Assembly (NCBI GenBank): GCA_020852965.1
Contig: JADYZV010000131.1
Span: forward strand, 1-64,000
DNA: 64,000 nt
Direction of reading: 5' to 3'
Source of the DNA: Pirellulaceae bacterium
GTDB lineage: Bacteria; Planctomycetota; Planctomycetia; Pirellulales; Pirellulaceae
In this document: positions 32,221-41,107 of the stretch, one piece after another
Numbering within the stretch: the first letter of the stretch is position 1
Layout of the letters: each line of letters begins with the position of its first letter
Translations under genes and position numbers: made by a program
The notes under the pieces: generated by a model
Databases searched by the model: none
What the model was told of the DNA's origin: nothing
What the model saw: the letters and a program-made list of their open reading frames with translations, nothing else

Positions 32221-33431
32221 GTCGAATTAAATTGCCCAGTTATGCTGCCGCCCGGTCACGAGAGACGCACTATTTAGTTGGACATCGCCATGTCGAGCGT
32301 GTGGGACGTTCGCAAGTTTGTCGGCGTACAGCCCGTGGGCAGCTTGACGTGTCTGCCGCCGTAAAAGCGGCTAAAGCCTGGACTCCAACGCGATGTGACT
32401 CTGTCCAGTTAGCCAACACCCTCGGATTATTTGTGTATGCGCTGGCTCTGCTGGCACCGGTCATATGCTGGGCACAGAGCACTCCATTGCCCTCAGCTCG
32501 CGAGCATCTAATCCTAGTCATCGGTGCTGGAGGAGCTGACGAGTACGTGCGCGAGTTTTCACAGCAGGGTGAAGCGTGGCAGACCTTGGCCGAACATCAG
32601 CAGTGGTCGCTGACAGTGATCGATGGTAACAATCAGGATCATGCCACCAGTCGTAGCCAATTGCAAGTTGCCCTGTCCGAGCTGGCCAATGCGGATACGG
32701 CTGCTATCGATAAAGCCGAATTGCCCAGCCGCCTCTGGATCGTGCTCGTCGGACATGGTACAGCCGTGGGAGAGAATGCAAAATTCAATTTGGTTGGGCC
32801 AGACGTATCTGCCAAAGAGTTATCCGCTTGGCTTGAGCCACTCTCCTGTCCGCTTGTGATTGTCAATGCTTCGTCGGCTAGCGCGCCATTTTTGCCGGAG
32901 CTTTCGGGGCCGCAACGGATTGTGATAACCGCGACCCGTTCGGCTAGTGAGCTAAACTACAGCCGCTTCGGCAAGTACCTTGCACAATCTTTAAAGGATT
33001 TGTCGGTAGACATCGATCACGACTTGGAGGTTTCATTGCTCGAAGCCTTTCTCGCCGCCGTCGTCCGCACCGAGCAGTTTTATCGCGACGATGCGCGCTT
33101 GACTACTGAGCACGCCTTGTTGGACGACAACGGCGATCGTCGCGGCACCAGCGCCGATTTCTTTCGCGGCTTGAGGCCTGTCAAAACTGCGGAGGAAGGA
33201 GAAGTCGTGGATGGTACATCGGCTGCGCGCGTGATTCTCTATTCTTCACCCGAGGCACCGCAGCTTAGCCCCGAGCAAATACGGCAGCGGCAACATATCG
33301 AGGAGCAGTTGGATGCTCTGCGAGGCCAAAAACCACAGTTGAAAGAAGCGGACTATTATCAACGGCTAGAACGGTTGCTGTTAGAGTTGGCAGCGGTTTA
33401 TGAGGCTGCGGAACCATCGACGGTTCCCTGA
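32217..33431 (+). CDS. C13-peptidase-like (legumain/caspase-fold) protein lacking the catalytic cysteine
   Basis: 404 residues from ATG 32217, which overlaps the previous stop as ATGA. The fold signature is LWIVLVGHGTAVGENAKF, with the catalytic-type His-Gly, then LVIVNASSASAPFLPELSG where active relatives have a Cys after Asn, and ITATRSASELNYSRFGKYLA, VSLLEAFLAAV, TEHALLDDNGDRRGT. The Cys position is Ala/Ser, so the protein is probably not a protease. The likely signal segment (LANTLGLFVYALALLAPVICWAQ) starts only near residue 63; the preceding stretch contains a small palindrome (GCCGC..GCGGC) and may be an insertion or a mis-set start. It ends the MoxR operon. Confidence 0.75.
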   Translation: MSRIKLPSYAAARSRETHYLVGHRHVERVGRSQVCRRTARGQLDVSAAVKAAKAWTPTRCDSVQLANTLGLFVYALALLAPVICWAQSTPLPSAREHLILVIGAGGADEYVREFSQQGEAWQTLAEHQQWSLTVIDGNNQDHATSRSQLQVALSELANADTAAIDKAELPSRLWIVLVGHGTAVGENAKFNLVGPDVSAKELSAWLEPLSCPLVIVNASSASAPFLPELSGPQRIVITATRSASELNYSRFGKYLAQSLKDLSVDIDHDLEVSLLEAFLAAVVRTEQFYRDDARLTTEHALLDDNGDRRGTSADFFRGLRPVKTAEEGEVVDGTSAARVILYSSPEAPQLSPEQIRQRQHIEEQLDALRGQKPQLKEADYYQRLERLLLELAAVYEAAEPSTVP

Positions 33432-33634
33432 ACTTGGCTTGGCAATTTAGACCAGGTCTGCAGTGTAATTACGTTTCGCGCTGCCCTCCGACAATTTGTT
33501 CGCCATCTTCCTCGCGAACAGGCATAACCTCTCGCCGCTAGTCGGCTCTTGATGTAGGCTCGTAACACTCACCTGCAATATCATTATTCGCTATGATAGT
33601 TTTATTGAATCGCTAACGAAAGAGAGTCAACCCT

Positions 33635-34480
33635 ATGCTTTTACGAACCATTCTGGCCTTGCTCGCGTTTGGCTCCGTGACGTTGCACGCCGACGATAGA
33701 ATTGAGACGCTCCAACAAAAGGGCACGTACGTTCAGACAGATAGGCCGAATGACAATGACGCAGCGACGCTTCATGCGGCAACGTGTGAGGGCAGCTACC
33801 CACATCACTTGCAAGGCGTCTGTACCGATGGGATAGCGATCTACTGGAGCTTCACTACCACGCTGGTAAAAACTGACCTGCAGGGCAAGCTACTCGAGCA
33901 GGTAAAGGTCGTGAATCACCACGGCGATCTGTGCTGTCATGAAGGCAGACTCTACGTGGCCGTGAACTTGGGCAAGTTCAACGACCCCGATGGCAATGCA
34001 GATTCTTGGGTCTACGTCTACGATGCGGAAAACCTCGATGAACTGGCTCGCCATGAAACTCAGCAAGCCATCTATGGAGCGGGTGGCATTGGGTTTCGAG
34101 CAGGTCATTTCTTCGTCGTCGGTGGTTTGCCCAAAGGGATCGAAGAGAATTACGTCTTTGAATACGACGCGAACTTCAAATTTCTGAAGCGGCATGAGAT
34201 ACGCAGTGGACAAACGCTGCTTGGGATTCAAACAGCCGCATTCGCGCACGATCGCTGGTGGTTCGGCTGCTACGGTGCTCCGCAGGTTTTGTTAGTCACC
34301 GATGCGGAGTTCCAGATACAAGGTCGTTACGAGTTCAATTGCTCGTTGGGAATCGAAGAGCTGCCCGATGGCCGCCTGCTGGTTGCATCCGGCCAATGTA
34401 TCAAAGACAAAGGCTGCACAGGAAGCGTACAAGCAGCCATACCCGACAGTAGTGCGGGATTGAAGATGTTGTCTCCCTAG
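33635..34480 (+). CDS. Secreted hypothetical protein, beta-propeller-like
   Basis: 281 residues, ATG 33635. Signal peptide MLLRTILALLAFGSVTLHA. The rest is beta-rich with spaced Trp/Tyr and repeated patterns such as GVCTDGIAIYWSFTTTLVK, DLCCHEGRLYVAVNLG, GGIGFRAGHFFVVGGLPKG and TAAFAHDRWWFGCYG, consistent with propeller blades. Six Cys residues (HGDLCCHE, GCYG, FNCSLG, CIKDKGC) suggest disulfides. No catalytic motif. It stands alone between the MoxR operon and a repeat-bearing gap. Function unknown. Confidence 0.65.
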   Translation: MLLRTILALLAFGSVTLHADDRIETLQQKGTYVQTDRPNDNDAATLHAATCEGSYPHHLQGVCTDGIAIYWSFTTTLVKTDLQGKLLEQVKVVNHHGDLCCHEGRLYVAVNLGKFNDPDGNADSWVYVYDAENLDELARHETQQAIYGAGGIGFRAGHFFVVGGLPKGIEENYVFEYDANFKFLKRHEIRSGQTLLGIQTAAFAHDRWWFGCYGAPQVLLVTDAEFQIQGRYEFNCSLGIEELPDGRLLVASGQCIKDKGCTGSVQAAIPDSSAGLKMLSP

Positions 34481-34485
34481 ATTTG

Positions 34486-34660
34486 CTCACCCGTCCTCGT
34501 TTGACCCCTACGAGCTTGCCTCGTAGGTGAATCAGTTTTGCGTCTAGCCACCACCCATTGCCCACCCGTCCTCTTAAGACCCCTACGAGCTTGCCTCGTA
34601 GGTGAATCAGTTTTGCGTCTAGCCAACCGCACATTTCCCACCCGTCCTCATTAGACCCTG
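34486..34660 (-). repeat. Two copies plus a remnant of the CTGATTCACC-family repeat, inverse orientation
   Basis: Copies at 34486-34550 and 34561-34625, and a truncated leader at 34638-34660 (CCCACCCGTCCTC). Each copy has a perfect 8-bp hairpin CCTACGAG-cttgc-CTCGTAGG (34507-34527 and 34582-34602), then GTGAATCAGTTTTG. Compared with the copies at 20649, two stem base pairs are exchanged on both sides (GC to TA) while the loop is kept. Confidence 0.92.
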
Positions 34661-34780
34661 TTCCCGTTTATGCTTCGTTCGGTTTAGAATTATGACGAGC
34701 TTCAATCGCTTCGACGTTACCACCAAACCACTGCAGAGCTACCGAATTAAAACCACACATTTGAAAACCAGAGTTGCACC

Positions 34781-36373
34781 ATGAGTCAGACAGACCACAT
34801 TCCCGTCAAGCGAGCTAGCACCGCCGCCGAGACCAATCGATTACGAGGTCACCATATGCAACGCCGCGCAGGCTACCAGCTTACGAATCGTACGCCGCAG
34901 ACGGGACGCGTGCGTCCGACTTTATTGGGCCATGCTTCGAATCGCCGTAGTTGGCTGGTGGCCGCATTAGCGAGCAGCTCGGCTGGCTTGGTTCCATTGA
35001 AATCGCTTTGGGCCGATACGCTCACTGCACTGACCATCGAAGGCTATGCAGGAAAGGTCAGCTATCGCCCCGAAGAGGAATTGTCGCTGCACGTGTCGAC
35101 GACCGCGCCCAACTTCTCGATACAGATCACGCGACTAGGCGCGAAGTCGGAACTGGTGTTCGAGCAGGCAGGGATTGCGGGGCAAGCTTCACCGATTCCC
35201 GAAAACGCATCCTCCCACGGCTGCGCATGGCCCGCCTTGTGGAAGATGGCAATCCCCACGGACTGGGCCAGTGGATACTATCATGTCCGATTATTCGCTC
35301 AAAGTGGTGGCGGCAAATATACCTACCGAGGGGCGAGGACTGCCGAATCGAGCTGCTTTTTTATTGTGCGCGCCGCCGAACCCGGTAAGAAATCGCGAAT
35401 ACTGATTCAGCTTTCGACCAACACCTACAATGCCTACAACAATTGGGGCGGTTTTAGTTTGTACGCCTACAACGGGTTGGCGGGCGTACAAGGCAATCGC
35501 GTTTCGTTCCATCGCCCACCCGCCAGTCAATTTAACAATTGGGAACATCCCTTTGTCGCATGGGCTGAAGCGAATGGCTATACGCTCGACTACGCAGCTA
35601 ACAACGATCTCGAACTGCATCCGGAAGAATTGAAAGCCTACGATCTGGTACTGAGTGTCGGGCATGACGAGTACTGGTCGGCAGCCATGCGTGATTCGCT
35701 CGAAGCTTTTATCGGCGACGGCGGCAATGTGGCGTTCTTCAGTGGCAATACCTGTTGTTGGCAAGTTCGCAATGAGGAGCAGGGGATCGCGCAGACTTCG
35801 TGGAAGCAGAACTATGTCATGGACCCAATCTATCCCAGCAAACAATATGCATTGCTGTCGACTCTATGGAGTCATCACTTGGTAGGGCGCCCCGAAAACC
35901 AACTCACCGGAGTTGGCTTTCTGTGGGGTGGCTATCATCGTAGCCATGATCAATTCATGGATGGAAGTGGTGCCTACGAAGTGCATCGCCCTGAGCATTG
36001 GTTGTTCGAAGGTACGGAACTCATACAGGGAGAACAGTTCGGTGGCAAAGATACGATCGTCGGCTATGAATGCGACGGCTGTGAGTATGAGCTACAAGAC
36101 GGACTGCCGGTGCCGACTGGCAGCGACGGAACCCCGCGGGACTTTACGATCCTGGCGACTTGTCCCGCCAGGTGGCATCCCGGCGATTCGCAATTCTACG
36201 ATCGCTTTCCCAGTGATCGAGTCGGTGCGTCTGTGCTAGGCACTTACACTCGCGGAGGTACCGTCGTCACCGTCGGTGCCACCGACTGGGCGCATGGCTT
36301 GCAAGGCAAAGATCCGACGGTCGAGCGAATTACCAAAAATATTCTGGATCGTCTGGGTAGCGACAAAGAGTAG
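34781..36373 (+). CDS. N,N-dimethylformamidase beta-subunit-like protein
   Basis: 530 residues from ATG 34781; another ATG at 34856 (with AGGT upstream) would give 505. A twin-arginine-like segment SNRRSWLVAALASSSAGLV lies about residues 55-73, so export is likely. The body has an Ig-like N-terminal part and then ILIQLSTNTYNAYNNWGGFS, VSFHRPPASQF, LDYAANNDLELHPEELKAYD, LSVGHDEYWSAAMRDSLE and FFSGNTCCWQVR, patterns of the DMF amidase large-subunit C-terminal family (amidohydrolase of formamides). Physiological substrate is unknown; no small-subunit gene is adjacent. It is followed by pxpA after 18 bases, suggesting one transcript for amide or amino-acid salvage. Confidence 0.78.
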   Translation: MSQTDHIPVKRASTAAETNRLRGHHMQRRAGYQLTNRTPQTGRVRPTLLGHASNRRSWLVAALASSSAGLVPLKSLWADTLTALTIEGYAGKVSYRPEEELSLHVSTTAPNFSIQITRLGAKSELVFEQAGIAGQASPIPENASSHGCAWPALWKMAIPTDWASGYYHVRLFAQSGGGKYTYRGARTAESSCFFIVRAAEPGKKSRILIQLSTNTYNAYNNWGGFSLYAYNGLAGVQGNRVSFHRPPASQFNNWEHPFVAWAEANGYTLDYAANNDLELHPEELKAYDLVLSVGHDEYWSAAMRDSLEAFIGDGGNVAFFSGNTCCWQVRNEEQGIAQTSWKQNYVMDPIYPSKQYALLSTLWSHHLVGRPENQLTGVGFLWGGYHRSHDQFMDGSGAYEVHRPEHWLFEGTELIQGEQFGGKDTIVGYECDGCEYELQDGLPVPTGSDGTPRDFTILATCPARWHPGDSQFYDRFPSDRVGASVLGTYTRGGTVVTVGATDWAHGLQGKDPTVERITKNILDRLGSDKE

Positions 36374-36391
36374 GGAGTTGGGAGTTGGGGA

Positions 36392-37141
36392 ATGCGTGAT
36401 GCGATCGATCTCAATTGCGATGTGGGCGAAGTCAGTTGGGAGTGCGATGCGCAGCTATTGCCATTCGTCTCTTCCTGCAATGTCTCGTGCGGTGCGCACG
36501 CCGGAGATCTAAGTTTGATCACGGCTACGGTGCGCGAGGCCCTTCGGCTAGGAGTCGCCATCGGGGCCCATCCTGCCTACCCCGACCGCAAGAACTTTGG
36601 TCGTACGTCTATGTCCATGAGCGCCGAACAGTTGCTGCACGAGGTGCTCGAACAGTGCGACCTACTGCGTGGTGTGGTGCGGTCACTGGGTGGCCACTTG
36701 CAACACATCAAGCCGCATGGTGCGCTCTATCACGATTTGGCGCAACAGCCAAAATTAGCTGATGCGATTCTGACTGGAGTCTCACAAGCCTTTCCAAAAT
36801 GTGCGATCTTTGGGCTAGCTGGTAGCGCGCTGGCGGGGATCTGCCAGGAACTGGGCCTGCGTTTTATAGCGGAGGGATTCGCAGATCGCCGCTATGCTTC
36901 GGCCACAGCGCTGGTCCCGCGCTCGCAGTCAAATGCTACTCTGGAAGACACCATCGAATTCCAAGAGCACTTTGATCGGCTGTTGCGTGGGGAAATACTG
37001 GATACGCAAAATCGATTGAACCAAGTCTCCATTGAAACGATCTGCCTACACAGCGACACTCCCCATGCGAGTGCATGGTCGCAACTAGCCAACACTCGCT
37101 TGAAAGCCGCCCATGTTCGCTTGGCACCCCCTGCCCTGTGA
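36392..37141 (+). CDS. pxpA: 5-oxoprolinase subunit A (LamB/YcsF family)
   Basis: 249 residues, ATG 36392 after a GGGAGTTGGGG stretch. PxpA with PxpB and PxpC hydrolyses 5-oxoproline (pyroglutamate) to glutamate using ATP. Signature: IDLNCDVGE near residue 5 (aspartate of the family motif), SSCNVSCGAHAGDLS, IGAHPAYPDRKNFGR, HIKPHGALYHDL, and the C-terminal SIETICLHSDTPHA. Length fits the usual 250. The 3' end overlaps pxpB by 29 bases in another frame. Confidence 0.93.
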   Translation: MRDAIDLNCDVGEVSWECDAQLLPFVSSCNVSCGAHAGDLSLITATVREALRLGVAIGAHPAYPDRKNFGRTSMSMSAEQLLHEVLEQCDLLRGVVRSLGGHLQHIKPHGALYHDLAQQPKLADAILTGVSQAFPKCAIFGLAGSALAGICQELGLRFIAEGFADRRYASATALVPRSQSNATLEDTIEFQEHFDRLLRGEILDTQNRLNQVSIETICLHSDTPHASAWSQLANTRLKAAHVRLAPPAL

Positions 37142-37865
37142 AGGGCTCTACGTCTGCAACTTTTACGACGAGTTCCTGTTGCTGCGTCGCCAGGACGATG
37201 CTGGCGCAACGCCGCTTCCTGCTCTGGGGCAACGCCTGCTAAATCAACATTTTGACTTTGTGGATGATCTCATTGCCACCGAGGTCGAGATCTGCATTCG
37301 ACTAAATCCGCACTTTGTCGAAGCTGGCTTTCCAACTGTGCGCGTCGAGTTGGCTCAGGCGATCGGGCAGCCGAGGGCAAACGAGTCGCTGAGAGTTTGG
37401 CGCCTGCCGATTTGTTTCAGTTCGGCCGATACGGATGATGATGCAGCAGCCGACGGGTGGTCGAGCGTCGAACAAGCAAGTTGCCTAGTACGCGAAGAGA
37501 TCATTGAGCGCCTACTTCGATCGGAGTTGCGATTGGCTATGTTTGGTTTTCTCCCAGGTTTCGCTTACCTAAGTGGCTTGCCAGCAGAGTTGCATATACC
37601 GAGGAAAAGCAATCCGACTACTCGCACACGGCGAAATGCGGTGGCATTGGGTGGTAAGTACCTCGGCGTATACTCGCTTCCTAGTCCAGCGGGTTGGCAT
37701 GTGGTCGGCGAACTGGGGGTCAACCTGTTACGTTACGATGTTCTACCGCCAATCGCCATCCAGCCCGGAGATCGAGTGCGGCTTGAGAGAATTAATTTCA
37801 CGCAATTGAGACAATTGCAGGCATCGTCGACCACGTTGTTGGATTACAATTCAGGCATAACGTAG
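37113..37865 (+). CDS. pxpB: 5-oxoprolinase subunit B (KipI-type)
   Basis: 250 residues, ATG 37113 inside the end of pxpA. Signature FGFLPGFAYLSGLPAELHIPRK, then AVALGGKYLGVYSLPSPAGWHVVG (split here as the cyclophilin-like core of the family, residues about 150-200). The N-terminal 110 residues are more divergent than usual. Works with PxpA and PxpC; the KipI name of the Bacillus homologue reflects an effect on a sporulation kinase that is not expected here. Ninety-two bases with an inverted repeat separate it from pxpC. Confidence 0.9.
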   Translation: MFAWHPLPCEGLYVCNFYDEFLLLRRQDDAGATPLPALGQRLLNQHFDFVDDLIATEVEICIRLNPHFVEAGFPTVRVELAQAIGQPRANESLRVWRLPICFSSADTDDDAAADGWSSVEQASCLVREEIIERLLRSELRLAMFGFLPGFAYLSGLPAELHIPRKSNPTTRTRRNAVALGGKYLGVYSLPSPAGWHVVGELGVNLLRYDVLPPIAIQPGDRVRLERINFTQLRQLQASSTTLLDYNSGIT

Positions 37866-37946
37866 CACGGTTGTCCCCAACCGTTTGAGCCCTGTCACCT
37901 ATCTACAACGCACACCGGCATGAAACAGTTGAGACAACCGTTCTAC
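37862..37946. repeat. Inverted repeat pair, GTAGCACGGTTGTCCC family
   Basis: 37862-37877 is complementary to 37931-37946 at 14 of 16 positions. The left arm continues into a small hairpin (ACGGTTG-tccc-CAACCGT). It fills most of the gap between pxpB and pxpC. Related to 15986-16034 and 61433-61517. Confidence 0.7.
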
Positions 37947-37957
37947 TTTGCAAACTG

Positions 37958-38842
37958 ATGAATCACATAGAAGTCATCCAAGCTGGTCTACTGACAACCA
38001 TGCAAGATGGCGGCCGGCCAGGTTTGGCATTTTTTGCTATTCCAGCTTCAGGGCCATTGGACCGAGTCGCAGCGCAGACGGCCAATGTCTTGGTTGGCAA
38101 CGCTCCCACGGCAACGCTGCTCGAATGCAATTTCACACCACCTCGATTGCGGTTTGATCACGAGGCCACGCTGTGCTTGACAGGTGCCGACATGCGGTGG
38201 CAGATCGATCACAGCCCTGCAGGTCGTTATCGCACGCTGACGATTTCGGCTGGTAGTGTATTGTCAGGCCAGCCAGCCGAGCAAGGCAGTCGTAGCTATA
38301 TCGCCGTGGCGGGTGACATGATAACCACACGCAGCTTTGGTTCTACGGCCTGCTACGCGCTGGGTGAGCTAGGGGGCAACGCGGGTCGACCGCTGCGTGC
38401 GGGAGATTTAATCGTGACCAATCCGGCTCCAGTCACTTGCCGCATCGAGCTGAGTCTACCCGCTGTTCCATCACCACCGATCGTCGTCGACATGCGGTGC
38501 GGCCCCGAGTACGAGAGCTTGTTGCCCGAGTCGCAAAAGCTGCTCGAAGCGAGCTGCTTTCGAATCGCTCCCGACAGCAATCGCATGGGAGCTCGCATTC
38601 ATGGTCCGCAGCTCGTTGCCCGCCAGGGCTTGTTGGATAGCCTGCCTGTGCTGCCAGGCATGGTTCAATTGCTACCATCAGGAAGCTGCATCGTCGTGTT
38701 ACAAGACGGCCAGACTACAGGGGGCTACCCGCGCATCGGGTATTTGCCAAGTTTGTCGCTCGACCGCTTCAATCAACTTCGCTTCAATCAACCGTTCTCA
38801 TTTTCGTGCCATACTCAATGGGTGGAGGGGCGAGCGAGCTGA
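37958..38842 (+). CDS. pxpC: 5-oxoprolinase subunit C (KipA-type, biotin-dependent carboxyltransferase family)
   Basis: 294 residues, ATG 37958. Family marks: IEVIQAGLLTTMQDGGRPG at the N-terminus, GIPASGPLD-like IPASGPLDRVAAQTANVLVGN, LECNFTPPRLRF, SYIAVAGDM, SFGSTACYALGELGGNAGRPL, SNRMGARIHGP and a C-terminal GGYPRIGYLPS. Length about 295 matches. Completes the pxpABC set, so the host can salvage 5-oxoproline. The inverted repeat upstream is the only hint of separate control. Confidence 0.93.
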   Translation: MNHIEVIQAGLLTTMQDGGRPGLAFFAIPASGPLDRVAAQTANVLVGNAPTATLLECNFTPPRLRFDHEATLCLTGADMRWQIDHSPAGRYRTLTISAGSVLSGQPAEQGSRSYIAVAGDMITTRSFGSTACYALGELGGNAGRPLRAGDLIVTNPAPVTCRIELSLPAVPSPPIVVDMRCGPEYESLLPESQKLLEASCFRIAPDSNRMGARIHGPQLVARQGLLDSLPVLPGMVQLLPSGSCIVVLQDGQTTGGYPRIGYLPSLSLDRFNQLRFNQPFSFSCHTQWVEGRAS

Positions 38843-39321
38843 GCACCAGGCAATATTTTTCAGGTTGGTTCCACTGGGCCATCCCTAGCGGCCCGGTTGG
38901 GCACGGTGGTTAGCCCTGCCAGATTGGGGCAACTTCTTATACGGAACCGATTTTTTGGCTGAAAGATCGCCGAAAAATGCCGCCACCACTCCATTTTGTG
39001 CTGGATTTTGGCAAAATAGAGTGTCGGTACAGGGTCTGGCTTCGGTTAGTACGACTTTGACGACTGCGGGGTTGAGAAAAAATGCGAAAAATATACCGAC
39101 ACTACTCGCAAGCCAGTATGGTTCAGCTAGACTCTAGGCAACAATGGCATTCGGTGGAACGAAAACCTGGATGAATTGCAGGGAAAATCCTCTGCGGTTT
39201 CGGTGCATCTCGTCTCCCAAATGGTCTTGCTATTTACAAAACATTTCTCCGATGCACGGTGTATCGGGATAGTTTGGGCTGGCCCCATCGGCCACTTAGT
39301 TTCCCTCGAGAGGAGTTCCTC
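38843..39321. other. 479-bp gap upstream of the YTV-protein gene
   Basis: No gene seen. It must carry the promoter of what is probably a strongly expressed gene; a convincing -35/-10 pair was not found. A 9-base inverted repeat GTGTCGGTA (about 39020) and TACCGACAC (about 39097) encloses an A-rich stretch and could be regulatory. GAGAGGAG just before ATG 39322 is the ribosome binding site. Confidence 0.45.
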
Positions 39322-40839
39322 ATGAAGTTTCGCCCGTTTTACGCTCTGATGGGTCTAGCTGCGATGTTAGTCGCTAGTTCCGTCCAAGCACAGTGCAGCA
39401 GCTGCGGTGGCTGTAGCGGCTGTGGTACCGTAGCCGCTTCCGGTTGTTCGACCTGTGGTGGTAGTGGTGCTGGTCATGTTGACGGTGGATGTGGTTGTGG
39501 TGTTTCTTACACAACCAAGACAGTTATGGTTCCCCAGTACGTCACTGAGACGCAGACGGTGAACGTCACGACCATGCAACAAGAAACGCGTCAGCGCACC
39601 TACACTGTCAATCGCAGTGTCGCTCGTCAAGAGCAACGCAGCCGTACGGTTACCCGGCTGGTGCCAAACCAAGTCACCAAGCAACAGACCTACACGGTGA
39701 TGGTGCCTCAAGTTAGCACTCAGGAATACACCGTCCAAGTTCCCGTGACAACGCAAGTTGCCCAGGAATACCAAGTCATGGTTCCTCGTTGGGAAACGGT
39801 TGAAGTTCCTTGCACAGTCCAAGTTCCTGTGTACAACGACGTTCAAGTTGCCTATACCGTTCAAGTTCCCTACCAAGAAACCATTGAGCAGTCTTACACC
39901 GTCAACGTTCCTTACCAAGAAACGATGACTGCTACACGTATGGTTTGCCAGCGCGTACCCGTTACTCAGTATCGCACCGTTTCGCGCGATCTGGGCAGCT
40001 ATCAGTGCCAAACGGTACAAGTTCCTGTTTCCTCGGGTAGCTACTACAGCGGTGGAAAAGCCAGGCGAGGACTTTTCAGTCGCCGCGCAGGTCGTGGTTG
40101 CGGCCATTGCCATGCTGTTAGCACTTGTGGTGGTTGCGGCGGATGCAGCACTTGCGGAAGCTGCAACAGCGGTTGCAACACTTGCGGTGGTGGTTCCAAC
40201 TGTGGCACTGTTTGCATGACAACGGTTACCCGTCAGGTTTGGGTTCCAAACATCGTTTGCGAACAAGTTCCTTACACGACTTACACCACGCAACAAGTTG
40301 CACAACCCTATACCTACACGGTTACCAAGTGTCGCGCTGAAGTGCGTACGCGCCCAGTTACCGTCACCAAATGCCGTAGCGAACAACGCACTCGTACCGT
40401 GAAGCAAGTTAGCTACACCACCGAGCAACGCACTCGCACGCATCAAGTTTGCAAGATGGTGGCTGAGACCCGTACTCGTATGGTTTGTCAGACCACTTGC
40501 AACACCGAGACTCGTCAACGCCAAGTTACTACCATGGTGGCAGAGCAGAAGGTTCGTGACTGCGTCGTCACCGAGTACACCAAGGTTCAAGAAGAGCAAC
40601 CTTACACCGTCACCGTTTGCGACATCGTCCCTGAGGAAAAAACAGAAACCTACACCGTCTGCGTGCCTGTTCAAACTCAGAAGGAAGTTCAAGTACAACG
40701 CTGCGTTATGGTCCCTCAAGAAGTTACCGTGCCTGTCTCCAGTGGTTGCGGCGGTGCCGTAAGCTGTGGCGGCGGCTGCGGCGCTTCGGTTAGCTGCGGC
40801 GGTTGTGGCGGTTCGAGCTGCGGCGGTTGCGGTTGCTAA
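39322..40839 (+). CDS. YTV-repeat, cysteine-rich envelope protein
   Basis: 505 residues from ATG 39322, with GAGGAG ahead; the in-frame start at 39259 is rejected. Signal peptide ends near VASSVQAQ. Three Cys/Gly-rich blocks (about residues 22-58, 245-295 and 480-505, e.g. CSSCGGCSGCGT) flank two long regions of degenerate repeats containing YTV and related V-P-x-Q motifs (TYTVMVPQ, EYTVQVPV, AYTVQVPYQ, SYTVNVPYQ). Such YTV proteins are known in Rhodopirellula as abundant, cysteine-rich proteins linked to the planctomycete cell wall. Codon use is strongly skewed to GTT and CCT, fitting high expression. Disulfide cross-linking is an inference. A strong terminator follows. Confidence 0.88.
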   Translation: MKFRPFYALMGLAAMLVASSVQAQCSSCGGCSGCGTVAASGCSTCGGSGAGHVDGGCGCGVSYTTKTVMVPQYVTETQTVNVTTMQQETRQRTYTVNRSVARQEQRSRTVTRLVPNQVTKQQTYTVMVPQVSTQEYTVQVPVTTQVAQEYQVMVPRWETVEVPCTVQVPVYNDVQVAYTVQVPYQETIEQSYTVNVPYQETMTATRMVCQRVPVTQYRTVSRDLGSYQCQTVQVPVSSGSYYSGGKARRGLFSRRAGRGCGHCHAVSTCGGCGGCSTCGSCNSGCNTCGGGSNCGTVCMTTVTRQVWVPNIVCEQVPYTTYTTQQVAQPYTYTVTKCRAEVRTRPVTVTKCRSEQRTRTVKQVSYTTEQRTRTHQVCKMVAETRTRMVCQTTCNTETRQRQVTTMVAEQKVRDCVVTEYTKVQEEQPYTVTVCDIVPEEKTETYTVCVPVQTQKEVQVQRCVMVPQEVTVPVSSGCGGAVSCGGGCGASVSCGGCGGSSCGGCGC

Positions 40840-40888
40840 TTGCACAGGATCGAACTCCATCGTTCGATCACGCATAACCTAAAAAGAA

Positions 40889-40922
40889 GGCTGGTGGTCC
40901 ACACGGATCACCAGCCTTTTTT
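40889..40922 (+). terminator. Rho-independent terminator after the YTV gene
   Basis: Stem GGCTGGTG pairs with CACCAGCC, extended by TCC/GGA around a short loop, followed directly by TTTTTT. It is the clearest intrinsic terminator in the window. Confidence 0.93.
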
Positions 40923-41107
40923 CGTTGTTTAATGTTGCAACCGAATAACGCGTGCCTTGGCTTTAAACCCGGATTATTCATGAGTGACTAAAACGCGGTG
41001 TGTCGAACCCTCCCGCATGCGCTCGCTGGGGTCTTAATGTTACGGTGGCCGAAACGGTTGAATAATTTTTCTACGACGATTTTCTTAAGTCCACGCCATT
41101 CCTTTGT

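Noticed and set aside
39367-40875. Long minus-strand open frame (502 codons) opposite the YTV gene
   Set aside because: It is an effect of the repetitive, GC-skewed codons of the plus-strand gene; the peptide is low complexity, without start site or family match.
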